From Krumholzibacterium sp965370495 (lineage in GTDB: Bacteria > Krumholzibacteriota > Krumholzibacteriia > Krumholzibacteriales > Krumholzibacteriaceae), in NCBI GenBank assembly GCA_965370495.1, contig CBDUUV010000018.1:1-28413 (forward strand): a stretch of DNA of 28,413 nucleotides, given 5' to 3'. How positions within the stretch are numbered: position 1 is the first letter of the stretch; the number at the start of each line of letters is the position of its first letter. The position numbers and the translations under genes were made by a program. Shown here piece by piece: positions 15,320 to 23,784 of this stretch. Under the pieces are notes generated by a model, which saw only the letters and a list, made by a program, of their open reading frames with translations, did not search any database and was not told where the DNA came from.

Positions 15320-17242
15320 TTGAATAAGCCTTTCTGCAAAATCCTGTCGGGGTTCGCAAGCAGTGCGGAGGGCCGTATTCCCTGTACCCGTGGCAGTGTG
15401 TTTTACTGCATGGCATACTTTTTCCTGCTCTTTTCTATCCTGCATTCCCCGGAACTGTACGCCCTGGACGTCAAGATGATCGATCAGGTGAAGAACTCTC
15501 AGCCGGGCGATCCGGACAGTATGGCCTGTTTTGATTTTGAGGGGCCCGTCTTCATCGAACCTGGCAAGATGATCAAGGATCATTCATTTATCCGGGTGAA
15601 CGATACATTCCATCTTTTCTATATAACCGATCAGGAAAAAAGTTTCGGCCATGCCATATCAAAAGATCTGCTCGACTGGGAAATTCTCGACAGGGTGATG
15701 GTAGCCGGTCCTGAGACAAACAGGATATGGGCGCCATGCGTAATCCCGTTTGAAGACTACCCCGGATACTATCTGGCCTATTACACGAGTGTTAACCAGA
15801 ATATCGCTCAGACTACCCACCTGGCATTTTCCAGCAAAGACCTGACCAGCTGGACCGAAGCTGTTCCCGAGCGGTTTGAACCTTTTCATCCAGATACATC
15901 ATGGGCAAACTGGGGCGAAGATCACTGGTCGAACTGCCGTGATCCTCATTTCTTCACAGATGACAATGATACGAACTACCTGATCAATACTGCATCGACA
16001 AAAGACGGTTTTGGAGCTCTATCCCTCGCTTCGAGCAACTGGTATTTCGACTGGGAAGATATCGGGCCTCTCTATGTTCATAACAACTGGCATTCTATTG
16101 AAAGCGCTTTCCTGATAAAGCGTGCCGGCAGATACCATCTTTTCTTCACAGAAGAACTGGTAGGCGGGATCTCGCATATGTCGGCTGCCACACTTACCGG
16201 AAACTGGAATATAAATACCAGGGCACTGATAGACAACGGACACGCATGTGAACTGCTGAAGATTGATGAGGAAACCAGCCTGTTTTCGAGACATACTTCT
16301 TATGCACTTCCTAACAGCGAGATTTTATACTCGATCAGAATAGACACACTGACCTGGATGGGAGATCTTCCCGAGATCAGGCGCGAAGATCCTCTCGAAC
16401 CTGACTGGACAACATTATGGGGAACAGCTTTTGACAAGCAACCTGTCTTCGGCAACGTATACTACTACCGGGGTGATGAAACTACCGTCTCCGGTTTCGA
16501 GGGAAACTGGTGGATCAGTACATACGAAAAATTCCAGGGGCCTTTGACGGGGACGATGCCGTGGTGGATACAGGGCGATGAACCAACAGGCGCGATCCGG
16601 TCAAAGACATTTACAGTTACCGGCAACTCGATGAGAATGCTGGTTGGCGGAGGAAACTTCCCCGGGGAGTGTTATATAGCCCTTTTCAATGCACGTGATT
16701 CGAAGATGATTTACAGTGAAACCGGGAAGAACACCGAGCTGATGGACGAAAGGGTCTGGGATCTGTATCCGTGGAGGGGACGGGAGATATACATCGAGAT
16801 CGTTGATAATTCCTCATCACCGATGGGGCACATCAATATCGATAGTATCCGGGAAAGCCCTTTCCCTGCCCGGTCCTGCCCCGGTGAACCCAACGATGTA
16901 CCTCCTGAAAAAGATATACCGAAGTACCTGGCCGGGGAAAACGCTGATACCGATATGCCGCCGGCCACGCATTCTATATCCTGCGCCCCCAATCCTTTCA
17001 ACCCTTCAACAACAATCGCGTTCAACGGCAAGCCCCGGAGCACCTATGCGATCAGGATCTATGACATGGCGGGCAGAAAAATAGGTTCCTTCAAAGCCGA
17101 AACGGATGATTCCGGAAGGGGCCGCGTATACTGGAACGGTACATCCGGCAACGGAAAACGGGTTGCAGCCGGTATCTATGCCGGAGCCATATGTGACCGG
17201 TCGAATATACTCGCGGTTTGCAAACTTGTCCTGGTCAGGTAA
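15320..17242 (+). CDS. Secreted GH32/GH43-like glycosidase with levanase-type module and sorting tail
   Basis: 640 aa. After an export signal (hydrophobic residues 28-43), residues about 75-345 form a five-bladed propeller of the GH32/GH43 clan. The three acidic positions are visible: Asp87 in MIKDHSFIRVNDTFHLFY, Asp208 in NCRDPHFF and Glu261 in HSIESAFLIKRAGRYHLFF. Residues about 360-515 match the beta-sandwich found in levanase-type GH32 enzymes (SGFEGNWWISTY, MRMLVGGGNFPGECYIAL, MGHINIDSIRES). Residues 555-640 are a FlgD-like tail (APNPFNPSTTIAF). Fructan hydrolysis is the best guess; arabinose- or xylose-type substrates remain possible. The start is TTG with GGGAGAG upstream. It lies 36 bases after the preceding secreted protein gene, so the two are probably co-transcribed. 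Confidence 0.82.
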   Translation: MNKPFCKILSGFASSAEGRIPCTRGSVFYCMAYFFLLFSILHSPELYALDVKMIDQVKNSQPGDPDSMACFDFEGPVFIEPGKMIKDHSFIRVNDTFHLFYITDQEKSFGHAISKDLLDWEILDRVMVAGPETNRIWAPCVIPFEDYPGYYLAYYTSVNQNIAQTTHLAFSSKDLTSWTEAVPERFEPFHPDTSWANWGEDHWSNCRDPHFFTDDNDTNYLINTASTKDGFGALSLASSNWYFDWEDIGPLYVHNNWHSIESAFLIKRAGRYHLFFTEELVGGISHMSAATLTGNWNINTRALIDNGHACELLKIDEETSLFSRHTSYALPNSEILYSIRIDTLTWMGDLPEIRREDPLEPDWTTLWGTAFDKQPVFGNVYYYRGDETTVSGFEGNWWISTYEKFQGPLTGTMPWWIQGDEPTGAIRSKTFTVTGNSMRMLVGGGNFPGECYIALFNARDSKMIYSETGKNTELMDERVWDLYPWRGREIYIEIVDNSSSPMGHINIDSIRESPFPARSCPGEPNDVPPEKDIPKYLAGENADTDMPPATHSISCAPNPFNPSTTIAFNGKPRSTYAIRIYDMAGRKIGSFKAETDDSGRGRVYWNGTSGNGKRVAAGIYAGAICDRSNILAVCKLVLVR

Positions 17243-17324
17243 CCTTTCCTTAATGCCCATACACACAGGAACATCACCTTCGATTTCACTCGCAGCCATC
17301 CTGTAGTTCTATTATCTTGAGTAT

Positions 17325-17960
17325 GTGAAACACCTATGGAGCATTATTATTCACGCGGCGCTGATCACTGCGATAGCGACCTCTCCCCTGTCGGCCAGAG
17401 GTATGAAGGGCAGAGAAAAGCTCGGGATCAGAATAGGCGGAATATTCAGCCCCGGCAAACTGGACGATAGTTTCGGCAAGGGAACTGAGCTCGAGATCCA
17501 CTTCGTCGAAGGCCTCGGCACATGGTTCGGTATAGGAGTTTCCCTTTCGACCCATAATTTTGGCCGGTCGCTTGACATCGAAAAAGATTTTGACTATACG
17601 GGGAATCCCAGGACTGTCGAGATGGAGGTCTATTCGCTCACGGTCGGGTTCGTCACCTACAGGAAAATCTATGGGAGGATCACACTCAGCACTGATACCG
17701 GCTTCGGGCTCTACACATCGAGCGCCATCATCCCCTCCGGCATATGGGAAGGCAGGATCACAAAGAACGACCCGGGCCTCTATGCCGGGTTAGACATCAA
17801 TTACAGGCTGACAGAGCGAGGCCTCTCTGTCGAACTCTCAGGCAGATACAACCATATATATTCAGACAACAAACTCCCGCATGTAATATACGCATACACC
17901 GGCCAGGACCATGCCGGTTTCTTCCAGTTGACAATCGGTGTTAATATCTATACAAGATAA
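17325..17960 (+). CDS. Small outer-membrane beta-barrel protein
   Basis: 211-aa exported protein. The signal peptide is about residues 1-24 (ending PLSA). It has regular amphipathic strands with paired aromatic residues (VEMEVYSLTVGFVTYRKIYGRITLSTDTGFGLY) and ends GFFQLTIGVNIYTR, typical of eight-stranded barrels. The start is GTG at 17325 without a convincing Shine-Dalgarno sequence, so initiation is uncertain by a few codons. It follows the glycosidase by 82 bases on the same strand and may belong to that transcript. It is similar in size and character to the barrel at 5344 but not obviously related in sequence. The function is unknown. Confidence 0.7.
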   Translation: MKHLWSIIIHAALITAIATSPLSARGMKGREKLGIRIGGIFSPGKLDDSFGKGTELEIHFVEGLGTWFGIGVSLSTHNFGRSLDIEKDFDYTGNPRTVEMEVYSLTVGFVTYRKIYGRITLSTDTGFGLYTSSAIIPSGIWEGRITKNDPGLYAGLDINYRLTERGLSVELSGRYNHIYSDNKLPHVIYAYTGQDHAGFFQLTIGVNIYTR

Positions 17961-18016
17961 TAGTCAAAGCTTTCTGTTTTCAGGATTTTATCATTTAGTA
18001 TGGGGGGAAAATCGAG

Positions 18017-18553
18017 TTGGACGAGAGAACTGAACTCAAAAACATCATAATCGAACGGTCTATTAAAAAAGGTGATTTCACTCTTGCCTCGGGCAGAAAA
18101 AGCACCTACTACATCAATGGCAAGATGACCACACTCAACTCGAGGGGGTTGTATCTTTCCGCAAAACTGTTTCTAGACAGTTTTTCTGATATCGATTACG
18201 ACGCTTTCGCCGGCCCTGTCATAGGAGCCGATCCGATTATCGGGGCTCTCCTCGCTCTTTCTGCTGAACGGAGCATGGAAAAGGAAGGGCTCCTGGTAAG
18301 AAAAGAAGCCAAAGGACACGGGACAAAAAGACAGATCGAGGGAAATATCAAAGAGGGCATGAAAGTCCTGATCCTCGAAGATGTCGTAACAACCGGCGGG
18401 TCTCTGCTCGGGGCCGCCGATGCGGTAACACAGGAAGGCGGTGTGATAGCCGGTATTCACGTCCTGGTCGACAGAGAAGAAGGTGCTGTCGAAATGATAG
18501 CCGGTGCCGGTTACGAGTTTCACTCACTTTTCAAAGTAAGCGAGTTGCTCTAG
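18017..18553 (+). CDS. pyrE: Orotate phosphoribosyltransferase
   Basis: 178-aa cytoplasmic enzyme that joins orotate and PRPP to form OMP in pyrimidine synthesis. The N-terminal orotate region ASGRKSTYYINGK (24-36) is present, as is the flexible catalytic loop VRKEAKGHGTKRQIEG (94-109). The PRPP-binding motif is VLILEDVVTTGGS (117-129). Length and order match bacterial PyrE. The start is TTG with GGGGGG nine bases upstream. It is not next to other pyr genes in this window. Its last 30 bases overlap the 3' end of a minus-strand reading frame. Confidence 0.94.
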   Translation: MDERTELKNIIIERSIKKGDFTLASGRKSTYYINGKMTTLNSRGLYLSAKLFLDSFSDIDYDAFAGPVIGADPIIGALLALSAERSMEKEGLLVRKEAKGHGTKRQIEGNIKEGMKVLILEDVVTTGGSLLGAADAVTQEGGVIAGIHVLVDREEGAVEMIAGAGYEFHSLFKVSELL

Positions 18554-19036
18554 CTCGGAAAGTGTGCTGCCAGCTCCGGATATCCTGAGGCATTTCACTC
18601 CTGAACGACTTTCCCAACTGACGCATACGATAACTCGGGCGAGGCCATCGGGCCCCGTGACAGGAAGCATGACAGTTTCCCTGTAGAAAAGACAACCGGA
18701 ATCATCGCCCCGGCAGAATTCAGATTTTCGCCCGCTGGCCGGCCGGCCTGGCGAAGTTATTATATCCTCTACGGCTTCGGAGAGCCCCTTCTCTGCAAAG
18801 AGAGAAGCGTAGACGACATGCCGCCCCTCTGCTTCGATCCGATTTCTCTCCAGAATCGGTTTAAACGCGGCAATAAGGCACAACGTGCATGTAACTATTG
18901 CAAAAATCAACAGGTGTCCCGGTACTGAAAGGTTGTTCGAAGCGGGCACAGGCCGCCCTGTTCCCGAAGCAGATACGGATCGCGCAGCATTAGAAGCGGG
19001 CACAGAGTACCCGTTATTTGCTGAATATCTTTCCAC
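18524..19036 (-). CDS. Hypothetical single-pass membrane protein, possibly pilin-like
   Basis: About 170 aa, not assigned to a family. A polar Ser/Asn/Pro-rich N-terminal stretch is followed by one transmembrane helix (HLLIFAIVTCTLCLIAAF) and then ERNRIEAEGRHVVYASLFAEKGLSEAVEDI. A beta-rich end contains three cysteines (VIVCVSWESRSGVKCLRISG). The helix-then-beta layout resembles minor pilins (PilV/PilX-like), but there is no prepilin cleavage motif. The start is unclear: GTG at 19036 has AGGTGG upstream, while the frame extends to a GTG at 19096. The 3' end overlaps pyrE by 30 bases antiparallel. It follows the LolA-like lipoprotein gene and could be the end of that transcript. Confidence 0.5.
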   Translation of the reverse strand: MERYSANNGYSVPASNAARSVSASGTGRPVPASNNLSVPGHLLIFAIVTCTLCLIAAFKPILERNRIEAEGRHVVYASLFAEKGLSEAVEDIITSPGRPASGRKSEFCRGDDSGCLFYRETVMLPVTGPDGLARVIVCVSWESRSGVKCLRISGAGSTLSELEQLAYFEK

Positions 19037-19218
19037 TGTTGCCACCTGCACCTGATGTTTACGCCACGGAAAAAGTCGAGGCTGTCCTGTTTGCACACGC
19101 GACAGCTATCCGTGCCACGGAACAGAGCACATAATATGCCAAACAAGGGGGGGCGTGGGTGAATGGTGCAGGCCTGCGGCCGGTTCTTAATAACAGGTGA
19201 CACGGCCCCTCGCGGAGC

Positions 19219-20013
19219 TTATTTCGAGGTCGTAATATCTCCAGGTATATATATCTTCGCCGTATCAGCCGCAGTCACTGCGAAGATATCGTCAGGGATC
19301 TCGATACCAAATTCCACTTTCGTCAGGTAATATTCATAGTAATATTTACCACGCATATATCCAGTGAACCTGGCCGGAAAAAAGATACCATCTACCTTGC
19401 GATAATCGCTGTAAACATCCCTGCTGACAAATGCCGAATCACTAACGCTCTCGACAACAGTCTCTTTCAGAAGCCATGACTTTTTATCTATTACAAGCGT
19501 GATAATATCATCGTTATTCGTATACCGGACTCTGCAGACAGCCTCGTCATCGCCGGCTTCGAGCAATTCTCCGCCTGACGTTTCCCGGAGCCATGCAAAA
19601 ACATACGGGAACCTGTATTTGAAAAGATCGGACTGCCACTGAGGAACCGGTTTCCTGCCCTCTGAGTATGACCACTGAAAGGATTCATCGCTGTTCGTTA
19701 CGTGGATACGAACATCGGTCAGCATCCCGGATTTAACATTCATAACCACGCTTTTGAAAAGAGCCTCTTTCTGGTAAATGTCGAAGGCGTAGCTCTCGGC
19801 TACATGGACAATCGGAAGCTTCCTCATGAATCCCTTTCCGGAGTAGGTGGAGATAAACTTCACCCTGTCCGGGCCTCCGTATGCCTTTACCATCCTGTCT
19901 ATCGCTGATTCGGGATCTTTCACTTTCGTCGAACAGGAAACCAGCAGCGACATGACCGCCAGCATCGTGATACATGCCACGATAACCGTTCGTTTCGAGC
20001 CTTTCCTATGCAT
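19219..20013 (-). CDS. Lipoprotein with LolA/LppX-like fold
   Basis: 264-aa lipoprotein (SLLVSC, lipidated Cys27). The mature part starts with an AYGGPDRVKFISTYSGKGFMRK segment and continues as long beta strands with the recurring ending YSDYRKVDGIFFPARFTGYMRGKYYYEYYLTKVEFGIEIPDDIF. This pattern is typical of outer-membrane lipoprotein-sorting-like (LolA/LppX) proteins, which bind a lipid in a half-barrel. The ATG at 20013 with AAGGGGAAGT upstream is preferred over an upstream in-frame start that would abut the preceding stop. It lies 63 bases after the glycosylasparaginase gene in the same direction. Role in lipid or lipoprotein handling is inferred from fold resemblance only. Confidence 0.72.
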   Translation of the reverse strand: MHRKGSKRTVIVACITMLAVMSLLVSCSTKVKDPESAIDRMVKAYGGPDRVKFISTYSGKGFMRKLPIVHVAESYAFDIYQKEALFKSVVMNVKSGMLTDVRIHVTNSDESFQWSYSEGRKPVPQWQSDLFKYRFPYVFAWLRETSGGELLEAGDDEAVCRVRYTNNDDIITLVIDKKSWLLKETVVESVSDSAFVSRDVYSDYRKVDGIFFPARFTGYMRGKYYYEYYLTKVEFGIEIPDDIFAVTAADTAKIYIPGDITTSK

Positions 20014-20076
20014 ACTTCCCCTTGCTCCCTTCTCCCGGAGGCGTAACACACCTCCATCCGTGCGGGTACAGAACAA

Positions 20077-21072
20077 TCAGAGTATATACTCCGCTTTATG
20101 TAATTCGTTCCCCTTGCCAGATGCAAGGGCATATTCAAATCCATCTACGAGCGAAACAGCCCCTGTCTCTCCCGCGCGGTTGACAGCGATAAAACCTACC
20201 TGAAAATCGACTTTACCGCCATGATGCGCCACTATCCTTTCGAGAGTCCTGACACAGGCTTTTGCAGGCGAAAGCCCCTGTCGCATATATTCCACTACCA
20301 GGAAACTTCCGCACACTTTGATCACTGCTTCTCCCCGTCCGGTGGCGGCCGAAGCACCAACGCTGTTATCCACGTACATACCGGCTCCGATGATCGGGGA
20401 ATCACCGACACGTCCGTGAATCTTGAAGGCAAGGCCAGAGGTGGTACAGGCTCCCGACAGATTACCGGCGGCATCGAGCGCGACCATACCAATCGTATCA
20501 TGATTCTCCTTCGGCGGGAACCAGTCGTCCTTATCACTGAGATTCGCCTTCCATTTCAACCAGCCTTTACGAGCTTTCTCTGTCAGAAGATCCTCGCGGA
20601 CGAATCCGTGTTTTCTCGCAAATTCCTCTGCGCCCTTTCCAACGATCAACTCATGGTCGGTCTCCTCCATCACCTTTCTGGCGATAGAGATCGGATGCTT
20701 GTAACCCTCGATGAACGCTACAGATCCGCAGTTTCCATCCGGCCCCATGATACACGCATCGAGTGTGACGCGACAGTCCTCGTCCGGGAATCCACCATAC
20801 CCTACACTCATAACATCCGGATCACCCTCAGGCACGCGTACTCCTGCCTCGACAGCATCGAGCGCGCTACCGTTGCCGGCCAGGATCTTCCAGGCCGCCT
20901 CGTTCGCGGGAAGCCCATGATCCCATGTAGAGAGCACAACCGGCCTGGTACCCCCGGCAACAGCCCCGGCTTCGGTATAACCGTTGAATAACGATTTGAA
21001 CGGCATAAAACTCCCGGCCGCGCCGAGAGCAGCAGAAACCTTGATAAAATTGCGCCTCGAGAACATTGCCAT
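20077..21072 (-). CDS. Tat-exported N4-(beta-N-acetylglucosaminyl)-L-asparaginase
   Basis: 331-aa N-terminal-nucleophile hydrolase that splits the GlcNAc-asparagine bond left after glycoprotein breakdown, or a related isoaspartyl peptidase. The precursor self-cleaves at NHDTIGMVALD, exposing Thr193 as nucleophile; HDTIG matches glycosylasparaginases closely. The substrate-binding segment GRVGDSPIIGAGMYVDN and the GASAATGRGEAVIK loop are present. The N-terminus is a twin-arginine signal (SRRNFIKVSAALGAAGSFM, Arg6-Arg7), so the folded enzyme is exported. GGGGGAG lies five bases before the ATG. The gene follows the sdh operon terminator and precedes the LolA-like lipoprotein gene. Confidence 0.92.
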   Translation of the reverse strand: MAMFSRRNFIKVSAALGAAGSFMPFKSLFNGYTEAGAVAGGTRPVVLSTWDHGLPANEAAWKILAGNGSALDAVEAGVRVPEGDPDVMSVGYGGFPDEDCRVTLDACIMGPDGNCGSVAFIEGYKHPISIARKVMEETDHELIVGKGAEEFARKHGFVREDLLTEKARKGWLKWKANLSDKDDWFPPKENHDTIGMVALDAAGNLSGACTTSGLAFKIHGRVGDSPIIGAGMYVDNSVGASAATGRGEAVIKVCGSFLVVEYMRQGLSPAKACVRTLERIVAHHGGKVDFQVGFIAVNRAGETGAVSLVDGFEYALASGKGNELHKAEYIL

Positions 21073-21195
21073 ATCGCTCCCCCTGCAAGAACCGCGTTAC
21101 ATCAAGTGATGCGGCGATCAGACGGCGATTCCATGTCGACCGTCTTAACCGGCCCCCTGTCGGCAACTATACGGCAAAGCAAAAGCTGTTACCAT

Positions 21196-21241
21196 AAATA
21201 AAATCCGGGCCGAAGGAAACACTGGTACTTCACGGCCCGGA
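21196..21241 (-). terminator. Rho-independent terminator of the sdh operon
   Basis: On the minus strand, TCCGGGCCG and CGGCCCGGA form a perfect nine-pair stem (21204-21212 with 21233-21241), followed by TTTTATTTATG. It begins 23 bases after the sdhB stop codon. The strong stem and T-rich run make this a convincing operon end, separating sdh from the glycosylasparaginase gene. Confidence 0.85.
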
Positions 21242-21264
21242 CATTCTGTTAACCCCTGATGATC

Positions 21265-21978
21265 CTAACCCAGTTTTTGCCTGACGATCTCCTTTTTCAG
21301 TTCAGCTATCGCCCTGGTAGGGTTCAGATCTTTCGGACAGGCTTCGACGCAATTGAAAATCGTATGGCAGCGCCATAACCCGTGTTTGTCATCGAGAGCC
21401 TCGAGATGCTCCCTCGAACTCTCATCCCTGCTGTCCGCAACAAACCTGTACGCCTTCAGAAAAGCGTGCGGGCCGATATATTCCTTGTCCGCCCAGAACG
21501 ACGGGCATGAAGAGGTGCACGAACCACACAGGATGCATTCGTAGAGCCCTTCCAGCTTGTCTCGTTCTTCCTGGCTCTGGAGGCGCTCCTGGTCCGTCGG
21601 CGGAGGCGTGTTGTTTATCATATATGGTTTTACAGCCATCAACCCCCGCACGATCGGGTCGAGTGATACCACAAGGTCCTTGACGACAGGATACCCTCTC
21701 ATCGGTTCAATCGTTATCGTGCCGCCTTTCAGGCCAAGAGCCTGTGTCTCGCAAGCGAGGTTGTTTACACCATTAATGGTCATGGCGCAGGAACCGCAGA
21801 TACCGCTGCGGCACGAGCGTCGGAAACTGAGCGTGCCGTCAAGCTTCCACTTAATATCGTTGAGGCAATCCAGAACAGTATACCCCTTGGGAACTTCCAG
21901 TTCGTATTCCTGTTCGTAATGACCCCGCTTTTCATCGTCCGGATTATACCTGTTGATCCTGAACTTTAATTTTGCCAT
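21265..21978 (-). CDS. sdhB: Succinate dehydrogenase/fumarate reductase iron-sulfur subunit
   Basis: 237-aa peripheral subunit carrying electrons from FAD to quinone. All eleven cluster cysteines are present. The [2Fe-2S] cluster uses Cys56, 61, 64 and 76 (SCRSGICGSC...LAC). The [4Fe-4S] cluster uses Cys148, 151, 154 and 214 (CILCGSC...ACPKD). The [3Fe-4S] cluster uses Cys158, 204 and 210. The length matches SdhB. It lies 15 bases after sdhA and is the last gene of the operon. A purine-rich GGAGGGAG precedes the ATG. Confidence 0.97.
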   Translation of the reverse strand: MAKLKFRINRYNPDDEKRGHYEQEYELEVPKGYTVLDCLNDIKWKLDGTLSFRRSCRSGICGSCAMTINGVNNLACETQALGLKGGTITIEPMRGYPVVKDLVVSLDPIVRGLMAVKPYMINNTPPPTDQERLQSQEERDKLEGLYECILCGSCTSSCPSFWADKEYIGPHAFLKAYRFVADSRDESSREHLEALDDKHGLWRCHTIFNCVEACPKDLNPTRAIAELKKEIVRQKLG

Positions 21979-21993
21979 CTCGGGGCTCCCTCC

Positions 21994-23778
21994 TTAATAC
22001 TTGCGTTCTTTTGGCTGAAAGCGAGTAATCGTTACGGGCTTATAATCGAATCTGACCTGGCCGTCTTTCTTCCAGGCGAGAGTATGTTTGAGCCAGTCCT
22101 TATCGTCACGGTCGGGATAATCGGTACGGCTGTGAGCCCCCCGGCTTTCCTTGCGAGTAAGCGCTCCTTCGACGATAAGTTCTGTGAATTCAAGCATATT
22201 GCCAAGTTCAAGTGCTTCCAGGAGATCGGTATTGAACGTCTGGCTCTTGTCATCGAGCCTGATATTACCGTATCTTTTCTCGAGTTCCTTCAACTCTCCC
22301 GCAAGTTCTTTCAGCTGTTTTTCGCTGCGGAAGATACCGCACTTCCCGGTCATCTTGACCTGGAGATCCTCCCTGATCTCCCCGACTTTTTCCTTTCCGT
22401 CAGCAAATAGAAGGTCATTGACCATCGCGATTGCCTCTGTTGCGGCGGTCGAAGGAAGCTCGGGAAACTTCTTGTTATCGCGAAGAAAACCGATGATCGA
22501 CTTTCCGCACCTTCTTCCGAAAAGTGAAGCTTCGAGAAGCGAGTTGGTCCCAAGCCTGTTGGCTCCGTGAACACCTACGCAGGAACATTCGCCAGCTGCG
22601 TAGAATCCCTTTACAGGCGTTTTTTTGCCGTCGAGAAGTACCCTGCCATCGATATCCGTTGGGATGCCCCCCATCGAGTAATGCCCGGTAGGCTGAATAG
22701 GTATCGGCTCCTTCGTGCAATCGACGTGCAGGAACTTCCAGGCCAGTTCATGAATCTGCGGCAGCTGGTGCATGATTTTTTCCCTGCCCAGATGGCGCAG
22801 GTCGATGTAGACATAAGCCTCACCGTTTACCCCCCTGCCTTCGTCGATTTCGGTCTGAATCGAGCGGGAAACAAGGTCTCTGGGAGCAAGCTCCATCTTG
22901 GAAGGAGCATATTTCTCCATGAACCTCTCCCCCTTGCCATTAATCAGGTATCCCCCTTCACCCCTGGCCGCCTCGCTGACAAGAATACCCTGCAGGTACA
23001 GGCCGGTCGGATGGAACTGAACAAACTCCATATCCTCGAGTGGCAGGCCGGCTCTCAGAACGAGCCCGAGGCCATCTCCCGTGTTGGCCAGGGCGTTCGA
23101 GGTGATCTTGAAGACCTTCCCGTATCCGCCCGTGCCAAACATCACCACCTTCGCGTGAAAGACATGAACCCCGCCATTTATAATATCCCACGCGACGACG
23201 CCGCGGCAGACACCATCATCAACAATAAGTGAAAGGGCATGGAATTCGGAATAGAAACGTACTTCGTTTTTGATGCATACCTCGTAAAGGGTATGCAGAA
23301 GGACATGTCCTGTACGGTCGACCGCGTAGCAGGCTCTCAGAACGGGGCCGCCCCGGCCGAAATCCTTCGTGTGCCCTCCGAACAGCCGCTGGGCGATCCG
23401 CCCCTCGGCAGTCCTTGAAAACGCGGCTCCGAAATGTTCGAACTCTCGTACCACGATGGGCGCTTCCTTCACGAGGGTTTCGATAACATCCTGGTCACCG
23501 AGATAATCGCTGCCCTTGATCGTGTCGAACATATGCCATTCCCAATGGTCTTCTTCCTCGTTTGCCAGCGATGCCGCGATCCCTCCCTGGGCTGCGCCAC
23601 TGTGCGACCTGGTGGGAAAGACCTTGGATATCACCGCCACATCGTGCTCACCTGAAGTTTCGACTGCGGCTCTCATTCCAGCAAGACCGGCCCCGATAAT
23701 AACCACGTCGTGACGATGCACACTGTGAACAGGCACCCCCTCAACATCGTGAATGGTTTCGGGATCATTGAATGTCAT
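21994..23778 (-). CDS. sdhA: Succinate dehydrogenase/fumarate reductase flavoprotein subunit
   Basis: 594-aa catalytic subunit that interconverts succinate and fumarate. The FAD-binding motif is VIIGAGLAGMRAA (Gly29, Gly31, Gly34). Covalent flavin attachment is expected at His59 in SHSGAAQGGIAAS. The substrate and capping region includes PTGHYSMGGIPT and GVHGANRLGTNSLLE. The C-terminal helical domain ends with the typical RKESRGAHSRTDYPDRDD. Length equals the E. coli SdhA type. The gene begins seven bases after sdhD ends, with GGAGG ten bases before the ATG, so translation is probably coupled. Confidence 0.98.
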   Translation of the reverse strand: MTFNDPETIHDVEGVPVHSVHRHDVVIIGAGLAGMRAAVETSGEHDVAVISKVFPTRSHSGAAQGGIAASLANEEEDHWEWHMFDTIKGSDYLGDQDVIETLVKEAPIVVREFEHFGAAFSRTAEGRIAQRLFGGHTKDFGRGGPVLRACYAVDRTGHVLLHTLYEVCIKNEVRFYSEFHALSLIVDDGVCRGVVAWDIINGGVHVFHAKVVMFGTGGYGKVFKITSNALANTGDGLGLVLRAGLPLEDMEFVQFHPTGLYLQGILVSEAARGEGGYLINGKGERFMEKYAPSKMELAPRDLVSRSIQTEIDEGRGVNGEAYVYIDLRHLGREKIMHQLPQIHELAWKFLHVDCTKEPIPIQPTGHYSMGGIPTDIDGRVLLDGKKTPVKGFYAAGECSCVGVHGANRLGTNSLLEASLFGRRCGKSIIGFLRDNKKFPELPSTAATEAIAMVNDLLFADGKEKVGEIREDLQVKMTGKCGIFRSEKQLKELAGELKELEKRYGNIRLDDKSQTFNTDLLEALELGNMLEFTELIVEGALTRKESRGAHSRTDYPDRDDKDWLKHTLAWKKDGQVRFDYKPVTITRFQPKERKY

Positions 23779-23784
23779 GATTCA

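Noticed and set aside
18907..19203. Minus-strand frame of 98 codons upstream of the small membrane protein
   Set aside because: Overlaps the membrane protein frame, has no SD, and its Cys/Arg-rich translation looks random.
20221..20991. 256-codon plus-strand frame opposite the glycosylasparaginase
   Set aside because: Antisense to a clearly conserved Ntn hydrolase; no start signal or domain seen.
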